From: Thermoanaerobaculia bacterium | GTDB taxonomy: Bacteria; Acidobacteriota; Thermoanaerobaculia; UBA5066 | Assembly (NCBI GenBank): GCA_022071945.1 | Contig: JAJVIN010000040.1 | Span: 1 to 64,000, forward strand | Reading direction: 5' to 3' | Length of the DNA stretch: 64,000 nt | Shown here: positions 17,000 through 25,765 of the stretch, piece after piece | How positions within the stretch are numbered: the stretch's first letter is position 1 | How the letters are laid out: every line of letters starts with the position of its first letter | Notes under the pieces: generated by a model | The model's database searches: none | What the model saw: only the letters and a program-made list of their open reading frames with translations | Told to the model about the DNA's origin: nothing | Translations under genes and position numbers: made by a program

Positions 17000-18199
17000 C
17001 TAGACGACGCCTTCCTGTCTCAGGCGGGCGATGTCGGTCTCTTCATATCCAATGGTTCCGAGGATCTCGGCCGTGTGGGCGCCGAGCCTCGGTGGCGGCG
17101 TGTCGACGGAGGCGGGCGTCTCGGAGAAGAGTGCCGGCAGGTTGAAGACCTGGATGTCCCCGATGCCGCCAAGCGGGACGGACTGAAGCGTCTTTCTATG
17201 CTTCACCTGCGGCTGGGTCAGGGCGTCCTTCAGGGAAAGGATCTCGCCCGAGGGAACGTCCTTCGCGTTGAGAAGCTCGACCCACTCGAGCGTGGGGCGG
17301 CTGGCCAGCTTCTCCTCGAGGAGCGGGGTCAGCTCCTTGCGGTTCTTCTTTCGCGTGTCACGCTCGGCAAAGCGCGGATCCCCCTTCAGCCCGGGGACCT
17401 CGAGCACGTCGCAGACGGCTTCCCACTGTTCCTGCTTGTTGGCGGCGATGTTGATGTAGCCGTCCTTCGTCTTGAAGGTGCCGGAGGGAGCCGCCGTGAA
17501 GTTGTCGTTTCCCATCAGGACCGGCTCCTGCCCGCCGATTAGGAGGTTGGCCGCGACCCAGCCCATCAGCGGCATGATCGCGTCGAGCAGGGCGACATCG
17601 ATCATCTGGCCCTTGCCCGTCCGCTCGCGGTGGAAGAGGGCGGCGAGGATGGAGAAGGCAGCGGTGAGCCCGCCCACCGTGTCGCAGACGGGAAAGCCAC
17701 AGCGGAGCGGATTGAGCCGCTCGTCGCCGTTGACCGCCATCGTGCCGGAGAGCCCCTGGATGATCTGGTCGTACGCGGGCTTGTCCGCGTCGGGACCGGT
17801 CTGGCCAAAGCCAGAGATGGCGCAGTAGACGAGGCGGGGGTTGATCTCCGAGAGAAGGCGAAACGAGATCCCGAGCCTTTCCATCACGCCGGGCCGGAAG
17901 TTCTCGACGACGACGTCGGAGACGGCCGCGAGCTTCTTGAAGATCTCCCGCGCCTCCTTCTTCTTCAGGTTGAGGGTGAGCGACTTCTTGTTGGAGTTCT
18001 GCGCGAGAAAGCTCGTCCCAAGAAGCTCCTTGTTGAGCTTCGGGACGTTGCCGAGCTTGCGGGCGAGGTCGCCGTCCTGGGGGTTCTCGATCTTGATGAC
18101 CTCTGCCCCGAGGAGGGCGAGGTGGAGCGTCGAGAAGGGCCCAGAGAGGACGTTCGTGAGATCGAGAACGCGGATTCCCGACAGGAGCTTCTGGCTCAT
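17000..18199 (-). CDS. CaiB/BaiF-family CoA transferase
   Basis: This 399-residue family III CoA transferase begins with the family hallmark SGIRVLDLTNVLSGPFSTLHLALLGAEVIKIENP and contains VVVENFRPGVMERLG. The catalytic Asp is most likely the one in GFPVCDTVGG (about residue 176). These enzymes swap CoA between carboxylates, for example succinyl-CoA to citramalate. In this operon it sits between an HMG-CoA-lyase-like enzyme and a hydroxyacid isomerase. It could therefore free or activate the hydroxyacid that the lyase makes or cleaves. The substrate is inferred only. Confidence 0.88.
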   Translation of the reverse strand: MSQKLLSGIRVLDLTNVLSGPFSTLHLALLGAEVIKIENPQDGDLARKLGNVPKLNKELLGTSFLAQNSNKKSLTLNLKKKEAREIFKKLAAVSDVVVENFRPGVMERLGISFRLLSEINPRLVYCAISGFGQTGPDADKPAYDQIIQGLSGTMAVNGDERLNPLRCGFPVCDTVGGLTAAFSILAALFHRERTGKGQMIDVALLDAIMPLMGWVAANLLIGGQEPVLMGNDNFTAAPSGTFKTKDGYINIAANKQEQWEAVCDVLEVPGLKGDPRFAERDTRKKNRKELTPLLEEKLASRPTLEWVELLNAKDVPSGEILSLKDALTQPQVKHRKTLQSVPLGGIGDIQVFNLPALFSETPASVDTPPPRLGAHTAEILGTIGYEETDIARLRQEGVV

Positions 18200-18201
18200 C
18201 T

Positions 18202-19131
18202 TCAGGCCTCGACCAGCCGCGGCCTGGCGAGATACGCGAGCGGCCCCGTCTTGTGGACGCGGCCCGGCAGCTCCCTGCCGAAGTACGCGGCGACATCGCG
18301 GGCCACGTCGATCAGGGTTCCCAGATTGACATTGGAGCAGAGGCCGATCCGCTGAAAGGAGTGGACGACGTCCTCTGTCGGAACGTTCCCGGCGGCGACT
18401 TTCGTGAAGGGGCAGCCGCCCAGGCCTGCGAAGGAACTCTCGAACGAGGTGACACCCATGCCGAGGGCGGCGTACACGTTCGCCATGCCGAGCCCGTAGG
18501 TGTCGTGGAAGTGGCAGGCGGCCTCGATCGTGGCGTCGAGGCCGAGAAGTGCTGAAAAAAGCCGCTCCACCTGATCGGGGTGCGCGTGCCCGGCGGTGTC
18601 GGCGAGGCTGATGCGCGTGAGCCCCGCCTCGACGTAAGTCCTGGCGATCTCGATGACGCGGGCCTCGGACACCTCGCCCTCGAAGCCGCAGCCGAAGGCA
18701 GACTGGATCGAGACCTGAACCTCACGGCCGGCGCGGCGGGCCTCCAGGGCCATGGCGATGACTCGATGAAGCGCCTCGTCGACCGACATTCCGGTGTTCT
18801 TCCTGCTGTGCGTTTCGCTCGCGGAAACACCCATGCAGAAGAGCTCGACTCCAGACGCGATACCGCGTTCGAGGCCTCGCTCGTTGAGGACGAGACCCGA
18901 GAGGACGGGCCGTCCGAGCGCGGGCTTCTTGCCGAGCCGTCGGAACAGCTCGTCGGTCTCCGCCATCTGCGGGACTTTCTCGGGATTGACGAAGGAACCG
19001 ATCTGCACAACGTCGATTCCCGCTGTCAGGACCTTCTCGATCCAGGAGAGCTTTCGCTCCAGCGGGACCGTCTGCTTTTCCATCTGGAGGCCATCCCTCG
19101 GGCCGACCTCGTGGATGACGACCTTCTTCAT
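18202..19131 (-). CDS. HMG-CoA-lyase-like (DRE-TIM) lyase
   Basis: The 309-residue TIM-barrel lyase has GPRDGLQ at the N-terminus (catalytic Arg and Asp), the metal-binding CHFHDTYGLGMAN and the mobile-loop Cys in GLGGCPF. Known members cleave 3-hydroxy-3-methylglutaryl-CoA, and (R)-citramalyl-CoA lyases belong to the same fold. No other leucine-degradation genes lie near. The adjacent CoA transferase, LeuCD-like isomerase and dehydrogenase make citramalyl-CoA an attractive substrate, with pyruvate and acetyl-CoA on the other side. HMG-CoA remains the conservative reading. Confidence 0.85.
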   Translation of the reverse strand: MKKVVIHEVGPRDGLQMEKQTVPLERKLSWIEKVLTAGIDVVQIGSFVNPEKVPQMAETDELFRRLGKKPALGRPVLSGLVLNERGLERGIASGVELFCMGVSASETHSRKNTGMSVDEALHRVIAMALEARRAGREVQVSIQSAFGCGFEGEVSEARVIEIARTYVEAGLTRISLADTAGHAHPDQVERLFSALLGLDATIEAACHFHDTYGLGMANVYAALGMGVTSFESSFAGLGGCPFTKVAAGNVPTEDVVHSFQRIGLCSNVNLGTLIDVARDVAAYFGRELPGRVHKTGPLAYLARPRLVEA

Positions 19132-19145
19132 CGGTGGCGTCCTCC

Positions 19146-20264
19146 TCAGAGGGAACGGGCGATGGCCTCGCCCATCTCGAGCGTGGTGGCCGACCCTCCC
19201 ATGTCGTACGTCCGGACATACCCTTCCGCGATCACTTTCGCCGTGGCGGCCTCGACGCGCGCGCCCTTCTCCGTCTCGCCGAGCCAGTCGAGCATCATCT
19301 TGGCCGCCAGGATCGTGGCGATCGGGTTGACCTTGTACATGCCGGTGTACTTCGGGGCGGAGCCGTGACTCGGCTCGAAGACGGCGAGTTTCTCGCCGAT
19401 GTTGCCCGAGCAGCCGAACCCGAGCCCGCCGACCATCTGGGCCGAGAGGTCGGAGATGATGTCGCCGTAGAGGTTCGGGGCGACGAGAACGTCGTAGCTA
19501 CCAGGGTTCTTCAGAAGCCACATGCAGATCGCGTCGACGTTGGCCTCGTCGAACGTGATCTCCGGGTAGTCCTTCGCGACTTTCTTCGCTTCCTCGAGGA
19601 AGAGCCCGTCGGTGGCGCGAACCACGTTCGCCTTGTGGACGATCGTCACCTTCTTGCGGCCGTGCTTCTTCGCGAACTCGAAGCCGGCCCTGACGATGCG
19701 CGAGGAGCCCTTCTTGGTGTTGACCTTGCAGGAGATCGCGTACTCATCACCCGGAAGGTCCTTGAACGCCGTGAACGGCTTGTTGAGGCTGGCAAGGGCC
19801 GCGGCGAGTTCGGGCGGCACCGTGGGGAACTCGACACCCGCGTAGAGGTCTTCGGTGTTCTCGCGGAAGACGACGATGTCGACGCCTTCCTTGTAGTTCA
19901 AAGGATTCCCGGGATAGGCCTTGCAGGGACGGAGGCAGATGAAGAGGTCGAAGAGCTGACGCATCCTGACGATCGGGGAGCGGTACGTGAGCCCCTTGCC
20001 CTGAAGAGAGGGGACGAGCTCCGCCTCGGCCTGCTTGGCCGGCTTGGACGTGATCGCGCCGAACATGGCCGCGTCGGAGCTGCGAAGCAGGTCGATCGTG
20101 CGCCCGGGGAAGGACTCTCCCTCCTGGCACCAGAACTCCCAGCCGATGTCTCCGTGGGTGTAGACGGCGTCGAGCTTGACGGCATCCAGGACGATGCGGG
20201 CGGCTTCCATGACTTCTTTTCCGACTCCGTCGCCGGGGAGCCAGGCAATCTTGTAGGCGCTCAT
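19146..20264 (-). CDS. Isocitrate/isopropylmalate-family dehydrogenase
   Basis: This 372-residue beta-decarboxylating dehydrogenase has LPGDGVGKEV at the start, RSPIVRMRQLFDLFICLRP for substrate binding, FRENTEDLYAGVEF, the Asp-rich LYGDIISDLSAQ metal site and the cofactor loop EPSHGSAPKYTG. The YAG form after RENTED is closer to isocitrate dehydrogenase than to LeuB, while the cofactor loop is of the NAD type (SHGSAP). In this operon it is the first gene, and its likely substrates are 3-methylmalate, isocitrate or isopropylmalate. It has no Shine-Dalgarno at ideal distance; the ATG at 20264 matches the conserved N-terminus. Confidence 0.87.
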   Translation of the reverse strand: MSAYKIAWLPGDGVGKEVMEAARIVLDAVKLDAVYTHGDIGWEFWCQEGESFPGRTIDLLRSSDAAMFGAITSKPAKQAEAELVPSLQGKGLTYRSPIVRMRQLFDLFICLRPCKAYPGNPLNYKEGVDIVVFRENTEDLYAGVEFPTVPPELAAALASLNKPFTAFKDLPGDEYAISCKVNTKKGSSRIVRAGFEFAKKHGRKKVTIVHKANVVRATDGLFLEEAKKVAKDYPEITFDEANVDAICMWLLKNPGSYDVLVAPNLYGDIISDLSAQMVGGLGFGCSGNIGEKLAVFEPSHGSAPKYTGMYKVNPIATILAAKMMLDWLGETEKGARVEAATAKVIAEGYVRTYDMGGSATTLEMGEAIARSL

Positions 20265-20325
20265 CGGGGTGTTGCCCTTTCTCGGACCCGCGCCCGTCCC
20301 GGACACGGGTTCAGACTCTGTCTCA

Positions 20326-20354
20326 AGACTAGAGAATCGCCAGGCGCCGTTCAA
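20326..20354 (-). promoter_or_regulatory. Candidate promoter of the dehydrogenase-lyase-CoA transferase-isomerase operon
   Basis: On the minus strand TTGAAC (20349-20354) and TAGTCT (20326-20331) are 17 bases apart. A transcript from here would have a leader of about 55 bases. Confidence 0.45.
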
Positions 20355-20480
20355 TGAAGCGAACGGACCCAGTGGGCTAGAGCATTTGTCTCATCTGGCG
20401 GCGAGGGATCCGATGAACACAGGGGGCCGCTTCTCGAGCAGGACCGGAGAACTCCGCAGGGGTTCCTCCGTCACCGGCCG

Positions 20481-22052
20481 CTACTCCTGGCCTGGGACCT
20501 CGTAATCCGCCTCGTAGAAGAGCTTGAACGTGTCGGCCCGGGGCGGCCATTCGAGGCCTGGCGGGAGGAACGCGAATTCCTGTTCGTTGAAGACGGGAAC
20601 GGCCAGCCGCTCTTCCACGACCTGCCGCATGATGGCCTGGAGCTGGCGCTTTCGGCTCGGCATGTTCAGGTCTCCGCGGCTGGCCTCGATCTGACGGTCG
20701 AGCCCGGCAAGCGGACAGACGTCGTACGAGAAGTTGGCCGCTCCCAGACCCTTTTCCGGAACCTTGGAGTGGACCCACCTGTCGTAGAACTCCTGGGCAT
20801 CCCCCGACCGGCAAGAGAATCGAAGGAGGTACAGCGACGACTTTCCCGCCTCCAGCTTCCCGAAAAAGGCGTCCTCCTCCAGAACGTTCAACTTGGCCCG
20901 GATCCCGATGGACTCGAGGGCTGTCACAAGCGGGCCCGCGTAGTCACTCATGACCGATCGCACGTCGAACTCCACCTCGAACCCGTCCTTGAAACGAGTC
21001 TCGGCCATCAGGGCCCGCGCCCGCGCCAGATCGCGGTGAAGAGGATTGATCGACGGGTCGAAGCCGAAGACGAGGGCCGGAACGAGCTGACTGACGATCC
21101 CGCCGCCGGCTCCTCCGAGGCGATGGTCGAGGTCCGCATAGTCGATCGCCCGGGCGATGGCCTCGCGGACTCGCTTTTCCAGGAACGGATTCGGAGCGGG
21201 GCGGCCGGCCGCCTTCACGCCCGGGCTCACGGCGTTTCTCAGATCGAAACCCAGATAGGTCACGGAGAGACTCGGGCCCGTCATCGGCTTCATCTGCCTC
21301 GCCGCGCTCTCATGGGCCGCGGAGCCGGGACGGGCCCAGAACACGAGCAGGTGGTCCTTCGGAAGGAGCTCCCGCATTCCCGGGGTTCGCACCGGAACCG
21401 AGACGACCCAGCCTTCCGAGATCCGGCCCCGGCCCCGCCAGTAGGGCTCGAAGGCCTTCAGCCGGAGATACCTGCCCCGCTCCCACCGCTCGAGCTGGTA
21501 CGGTCCGGTCCCGCAGGCCGCCGTTCCCTCATCTGCTCCGTCCGATCCTTGTCTCGGCCGGGGCATCACGAAAACCGAGGCGAGCCGGGAGATCAGCGAG
21601 CCGTCCGGCTGGCGGGTCCTCACCCTGATTTGCCCGCCCGGGATCTCCTCCACCTTCTCGATCATCGAGAGAGAGGACTTCAGGACGGAATCCGGATGCG
21701 TCCGGGCCCGCTCGAAACTGTAGACGACATCCGCGGGCGTCAAGAGGCCCCCGCAATGGAACCGGACTCCCTGGCGGATCTGGAAGTCCCACGTGAAATC
21801 GTCGCGGTTCGTCCACGACTGGGCGAGCGCCGGGTAGATCGCCATGTGGTGGTCGAACCCGGCGAGCCCCTCGTACACGTTCGACAGGAGGCTCTGCGTC
21901 TGCCAGAGCTGGCCAGAGAGGTGAGGGTCGATCCCCTCGACATCGCGCATAACCTGCAGAACCACGGGCGGCGGCCCTGGCCTTTTGCGGGAGCACCCAG
22001 CGACCGGCATGCCGGCGACACAGAGGAGGACTAGGATGGAACGCAGGCGCAC
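20481..22052 (-). CDS. Solute-binding lipoprotein, oligopeptide family (SBP_bac_5)
   Basis: The GTG at 22052 gives MRLRSILVLLCVAGMPVAGC, a textbook lipoprotein signal with lipobox VAGC. The mature part follows the family 5 pattern: IDPHLSGQLWQTQSLLSNVYEGLAGFD, WDFQIRQGVRFHCGGLLTPADVVYSFERA and so on to about 523 residues. It would bind peptides, nickel-type chelates or similar. No permease or ATPase lies nearby, so partners must be elsewhere. An in-frame ATG 12 bases upstream (22064) is possible but would add residues ahead of the signal. A TAGAAT hexamer 10 bases upstream of the GTG favours the shorter start. Confidence 0.85.
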   Translation of the reverse strand: MRLRSILVLLCVAGMPVAGCSRKRPGPPPVVLQVMRDVEGIDPHLSGQLWQTQSLLSNVYEGLAGFDHHMAIYPALAQSWTNRDDFTWDFQIRQGVRFHCGGLLTPADVVYSFERARTHPDSVLKSSLSMIEKVEEIPGGQIRVRTRQPDGSLISRLASVFVMPRPRQGSDGADEGTAACGTGPYQLERWERGRYLRLKAFEPYWRGRGRISEGWVVSVPVRTPGMRELLPKDHLLVFWARPGSAAHESAARQMKPMTGPSLSVTYLGFDLRNAVSPGVKAAGRPAPNPFLEKRVREAIARAIDYADLDHRLGGAGGGIVSQLVPALVFGFDPSINPLHRDLARARALMAETRFKDGFEVEFDVRSVMSDYAGPLVTALESIGIRAKLNVLEEDAFFGKLEAGKSSLYLLRFSCRSGDAQEFYDRWVHSKVPEKGLGAANFSYDVCPLAGLDRQIEASRGDLNMPSRKRQLQAIMRQVVEERLAVPVFNEQEFAFLPPGLEWPPRADTFKLFYEADYEVPGQE

Positions 22053-22062
22053 GGCTCCATCC

Positions 22063-22068
22063 ATTCTA
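22063..22068 (-). promoter_or_regulatory. -10-like hexamer TAGAAT of the solute-binding lipoprotein gene
   Basis: TAGAAT on the minus strand ends 10 bases before the GTG at 22052, with no Shine-Dalgarno. Transcription would begin at or within a few bases of the start codon. Confidence 0.4.
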
Positions 22069-22136
22069 GGCTGGAGCCAGCCGGCCAGATCCACCAAACC
22101 AATATGTCATCACAGCAGCCCAAACCGACAATGATG

Positions 22137-22142
22137 TAGGAT
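22137..22142 (+). promoter_or_regulatory. -10-like hexamer TAGGAT of the NifA-like gene
   Basis: TAGGAT ends 6 bases before the GTG at 22149 and no Shine-Dalgarno is present, consistent with a leaderless message. Confidence 0.4.
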
Positions 22143-22148
22143 CTTGAC

Positions 22149-23699
22149 GTGAGAGTCCCTTCCTTCGCCGCCCTCTACGAGCTGAGCGAGACACTCGGGG
22201 CCCCTCTGAACCTGGCCGCAGCCCTGAATGAAGTCCTGGAGATCCTGGAGACCGAATTTCGGGCCGTCGCCGGGGTCCTGGCCCTGGCCGATGAAAGCGG
22301 AGCGCTGACGGTGGCGGCGGGCCCCGAGGGCGCGGTTCCCATCAGGCGGCCCCGGGCCCGAATCTCCGACACCATCCTCGCGCAGGTTGTCCGGTCCGGC
22401 CGGCCGGTCGCGATTCCTCAGATCTCCGCCGAGCCCGAGGCCGCCGAGCTGACCCGGCTCGTCCCGGCCTCTCGAAAGAGCCGCCTCGGGCGGGAACAGT
22501 CGTTCCTTTGCGTTCCCGTGCCGGTGGAGGGCAAGCCAGCGGGGGTTCTGGCTCTGCTCTTCCCCTACGAGCGCGGGCTCGACATCAAGAACGCTCTCGA
22601 TTTCCTCGGAGTCGCCGCGTCGCTGACGGGCCAGGCCCTTCGCGTCAACCGCCTCGTCGAGGCCGAAAGGAAGCGGCTGGTCGAGGAGAATCAGTTCCTC
22701 AAGCAGGAGCTGCGGGAGAGGTACGACCTCAGGAACCTGATCGGGACGAGCCACCCCATGCGGGAGGTGTACGAGAAGGTCGCCCAGGTCGCGCCCTCGG
22801 CCACGACCGTGTTGATCCAGGGGGAGTCCGGGACGGGCAAGGAGCTCGTCGCCCACGCCATCCACCACAATTCCCCTCGCTCGGGCATGCCCTTCATCAA
22901 GGTGAACTGCGCCGCGATGCCGGAGAACCTCGTGGAATCCGAGCTCTTTGGCTATGAGCCCGGAGCCTTCACGGGAGCCCAGACGCTCAAGAAGGGCAGG
23001 TTCGAGCTCGCCCATGGAGGAACGCTCTTTCTGGACGAGGTCGGCGACCTCTCCCCGACCACCCAGGTGAAGCTCCTCAGGGTGCTGCAAGAGCGCGAGT
23101 TCGACCGGCTCGGGGGGGTCAAGCCGGTCAAGGTCGACGTGCGCCTCATCACCGCGACAAACCGGAATCTCGAGGAAGCGATGAGGAAGAACCTCTTTCG
23201 CGAGGATCTCTACTACCGGCTGAACGTCTTCGCGATCTTCCTCCCTCCGCTTCGCGACAGGCGGACCGACATCCCGCTCCTGGCCGACTTCTTCGTCGAG
23301 AAGTACGGACGGCAGCACGGAAAGAGCATTCGTAGAATCGCCACGACCGCCATCGACATGCTCATGAGCTACCACTGGCCCGGCAACGTGCGCGAGCTCG
23401 AGAACTGCCTGGAACGAGCCGTTCTCGTCTGCGACGGAGGCGTCATTCACGGCCATCACCTCCCCCCCACCCTGCAGACCGCGGAGGTCTCCGGAACGCT
23501 CCCCAGCCAGTCTCTCGAGGAAGCCGTCGCGGCCTTCGAGAAGGACCTGATCCTCGACTCCCTGAAGATCGCCCGAGGGAACAAGGCCCGTGCCGCCCGC
23601 CTCCTGCAAACCACCGAGAGGATCCTGAGCTACAAGGCCGCCCAGCTCCAGATCGATCCCGTGCGCTTCAAGCCCAGATCCGACAAAAACGTTGTTTAG
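22149..23699 (+). CDS. NifA-like sigma54-dependent activator (GAF-AAA-HTH)
   Basis: This 516-residue enhancer-binding protein has an N-terminal GAF domain (about 10-170). The AAA+ domain has Walker A GESGTGKE, the sigma54-contacting GAFTGA loop and Walker B GGTLFLDEVGDL, and the C-terminal Fis-type helix-turn-helix is ARGNKARAARLLQTTERILSY. The C-terminus ending QIDPVRFK is the form found in NifA/AnfA regulators. No C-x4-C linker of oxygen-sensitive NifA is present. It stands directly before amtB-glnK and no nif structural genes are here, so control of ammonium uptake and possibly nitrogen fixation elsewhere is the likely role. A 499-residue open frame on the opposite strand is a shadow. Confidence 0.88.
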   Translation: MRVPSFAALYELSETLGAPLNLAAALNEVLEILETEFRAVAGVLALADESGALTVAAGPEGAVPIRRPRARISDTILAQVVRSGRPVAIPQISAEPEAAELTRLVPASRKSRLGREQSFLCVPVPVEGKPAGVLALLFPYERGLDIKNALDFLGVAASLTGQALRVNRLVEAERKRLVEENQFLKQELRERYDLRNLIGTSHPMREVYEKVAQVAPSATTVLIQGESGTGKELVAHAIHHNSPRSGMPFIKVNCAAMPENLVESELFGYEPGAFTGAQTLKKGRFELAHGGTLFLDEVGDLSPTTQVKLLRVLQEREFDRLGGVKPVKVDVRLITATNRNLEEAMRKNLFREDLYYRLNVFAIFLPPLRDRRTDIPLLADFFVEKYGRQHGKSIRRIATTAIDMLMSYHWPGNVRELENCLERAVLVCDGGVIHGHHLPPTLQTAEVSGTLPSQSLEEAVAAFEKDLILDSLKIARGNKARAARLLQTTERILSYKAAQLQIDPVRFKPRSDKNVV

Positions 23700-23871
23700 G
23701 CGCTACCCAACGACAGTCCGGTAGCTGAGGGTCTGCCCCGGGCATCGACCATTCAGGAACACAAACAACTGATATAGAACACTTTATAGGAAATTTCAGG
23801 AACGCCTGGCAAGCGAGCACGGAAGTTGCCTTTCGAGGGCGCATGACCGATTCGGAAGGAGACACGACGAA

Positions 23872-25161
23872 ATGACCGCTGCCGACACTGCCTGGATGTT
23901 GATGGCCACCGCCCTCGTACTGCTCATGACCCCGGCCCTCGGGTTCTTCTACGGCGGGCTCGTTCGCTCGAAGAACATGCTCAACACGCTGATGATGAGC
24001 ATCGCCTCCCTCGGGTTCGCCGGAATCGCCTGGGCGGTCCTGGCGTACTCCCTCGCCTTCGGGACGGGGAACGCGTTCCTCGGGGACCTCTCGAAGATCT
24101 TCCTCTCCGGAGTGAACCTCGAGGCACAAGGCAAGATTCCCCACCTGCTCTTCATGGCTTATCAGGGGACCTTCGCCATCATCACGGTGGCGCTGATCTC
24201 GGGGGCGATCGTCGAGCGGATGCGCTTCACGGCCTATCTCGTGTTCCTGCCGCTCTGGACGATCGTGGTCTACGCACCTCTGGCGCACTGGGTGTGGGGA
24301 GGCGGCTGGCTGGCCAAGCTCGGCGCCCTCGACTTCGCCGGCGGAACGGTCGTTCACATCAACGCCGCCGCAGCCGCTCTCGTCGCGGCGCTCGTTCTGG
24401 GTCCGCGCAAGGACTACGCGCGGCAGGCAATCCTGCCGCACAACGTCCCGCTCACCGTCCTCGGCGCCGGCCTCCTCTGGTTCGGCTGGTTCGGCTTCAA
24501 CGCCGGCAGCGCCCTGGAAGCCAACAACCTCGCCGCGCTCGCCTTCGTCAACACGATGCTGGCCCCGGCGGCGACGCTTCTCGTCTGGACTCTTCTCGAC
24601 CTCATGCGGACGGGCAAGGTGACGGCCGTTGGTTCGGCGACCGGGATCGTCGTCGGACTGGTCGCGATCACTCCGGCCGCCGGCTTCATCTCCCCCGCTT
24701 CCGCCCTCGCCATCGGAGCGATCGCCGCCTTCCCGAGCTACTACGCGCTCCTGTTCCGTGCCCGGACGCGCCTGGACGACTCGCTCGACGTCGTCGCCGC
24801 CCATGGCCTGGGAGGAACGGTGGGAGCCATCCTGACGGGCGTCTTCTCCCAGACCACGTGGAACTCCGCCGGAGCCAACGGTCTCCTCTTCGGCAACCCG
24901 AAGCAGGCCGCCATCCAGATTCTGGCGAGCGTCGCGGCGATGGTCTTCTCGGGTGTCCTGACCTTCGCGCTTCTCAAGCTGATCGGTTTGTTCATCCCGC
25001 TTCGCACGGATTCCAGGGCTGAAGGCCTCGGCATGGATGTCTCCCAGCACGGGGAAGAGGCCTACACGGGTGGCGACGGCGCCATTCTCCTGCTCGACCG
25101 CTCGCCGATCGCCAACCCGGCCCCCATCTCGACTCCCGCCCTCACGGCGGAGAAAGGCTGA
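23872..25161 (+). CDS. amtB: Ammonium transporter AmtB
   Basis: The 429-residue Amt/MEP channel has the family hallmarks: FFYGGLVRSKNMLNTLM, the pore twin histidines in GGTVVHINAA and VAAHGLGG, and WFGWFGFNAGSAL. About eleven membrane helices are expected. There is no cleaved signal peptide of the gammaproteobacterial kind. GAAGGAG precedes the ATG. A hydrophilic C-terminal tail of about 50 residues contains GMDVSQHGEEAY, the region that contacts PII. It is followed after 3 bases by glnK, the classic amtB-glnK arrangement (glnK second here). The 172 bases before it hold no clear -24/-12 promoter. Confidence 0.95.
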   Translation: MTAADTAWMLMATALVLLMTPALGFFYGGLVRSKNMLNTLMMSIASLGFAGIAWAVLAYSLAFGTGNAFLGDLSKIFLSGVNLEAQGKIPHLLFMAYQGTFAIITVALISGAIVERMRFTAYLVFLPLWTIVVYAPLAHWVWGGGWLAKLGALDFAGGTVVHINAAAAALVAALVLGPRKDYARQAILPHNVPLTVLGAGLLWFGWFGFNAGSALEANNLAALAFVNTMLAPAATLLVWTLLDLMRTGKVTAVGSATGIVVGLVAITPAAGFISPASALAIGAIAAFPSYYALLFRARTRLDDSLDVVAAHGLGGTVGAILTGVFSQTTWNSAGANGLLFGNPKQAAIQILASVAAMVFSGVLTFALLKLIGLFIPLRTDSRAEGLGMDVSQHGEEAYTGGDGAILLLDRSPIANPAPISTPALTAEKG

Positions 25162-25164
25162 TCC

Positions 25165-25533
25165 ATGAAACTCGTCGTTGCCGTCGTCCGGCCGGACAAG
25201 ATCAATGACGTTCTCGAGTCCCTCTTCCGGGCCGAGGTTCGCGGGCTCTCGATCAGCCGCATCCACGGACATGGCGGAGAGACCGAACAGGTGGAGACCT
25301 ACCGCGGAACGACCGTCAAGATGGAGCTCTCGGAAAAGGTCCGGCTCGAGATCGGCGTCTCGGATCACTTCGTCGAGCCCACCGTCAAGGCCATCATCGA
25401 AGGAGCCCGAACGGGCGAGGTCGGAGACGGAAAGATCTTCGTCCTGCCGCTCGAGAAGGTCTACCGGATCCGGACGGGTGAGGAGGACCGCGCCGCGGTC
25501 ACCCCCGTCAACGTCCTCGCCGGCAAGGCCTGA
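25165..25533 (+). CDS. glnK: PII signalling protein GlnK-like lacking Tyr51
   Basis: This 122-residue PII protein has the C-terminal signature TGEVGDGKIFVLPLEKVYRIRTGEED. In the T-loop the sequence is TYRGTTV: the residue equivalent to Tyr46 is present, but position 51, the uridylylation site in E. coli PII, is Val. The loop is otherwise of normal length. Control by GlnD is therefore unlikely and sensing probably relies on ATP/ADP and 2-oxoglutarate alone. The partner should be the AmtB channel encoded 3 bases upstream. Confidence 0.93.
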   Translation: MKLVVAVVRPDKINDVLESLFRAEVRGLSISRIHGHGGETEQVETYRGTTVKMELSEKVRLEIGVSDHFVEPTVKAIIEGARTGEVGDGKIFVLPLEKVYRIRTGEEDRAAVTPVNVLAGKA

Positions 25534-25661
25534 CCTTCCTTTCGCCACCCAGGTCCCGGGCGGCCAGGAGCCGTCCGGGACCCTCCCGGATCCCGGTCTC
25601 TCGTCACGCGTCGCCGCTCCTCGCTCTCTCCCTCTTCGTGTCTTTGGAGCGGCATTCGACA

Positions 25662-25694
25662 GCCCGCCCGTGGCCACGGGCGGGCCACTTTTGA
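25662..25694 (+). terminator. Palindromic terminator downstream of glnK
   Basis: A 24-base perfect palindrome (25662-25685, each arm starting or ending GCCCGCCCG/CGGGCGGGC) can fold into a 10-bp stem with loop GGCC, followed by CACTTTTG. It lies 128 bases after the glnK stop. Confidence 0.65.
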
Positions 25695-25765
25695 ACCCGG
25701 GGCCCGCCCCGTGTTCACACGGCCTTCGCGAGCCACAGCGAACCTTGAAGCCGGAAACGAACGTC

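Noticed and set aside
15118-20264. Plain leucine biosynthesis operon (leuBCD)
   Set aside because: The dehydrogenase is closer to the isocitrate type, leuA is missing and a CoA transferase and an HMG-CoA-lyase-like gene are interleaved.
23700-23871. A possible sigma54 (-24/-12) promoter before amtB
   Set aside because: TGGCA and TTGCC occur near 23808-23831 but the GG-to-GC spacing is wrong; the only GG-N10-GC match (near 23731) has a poor TTGCW half.
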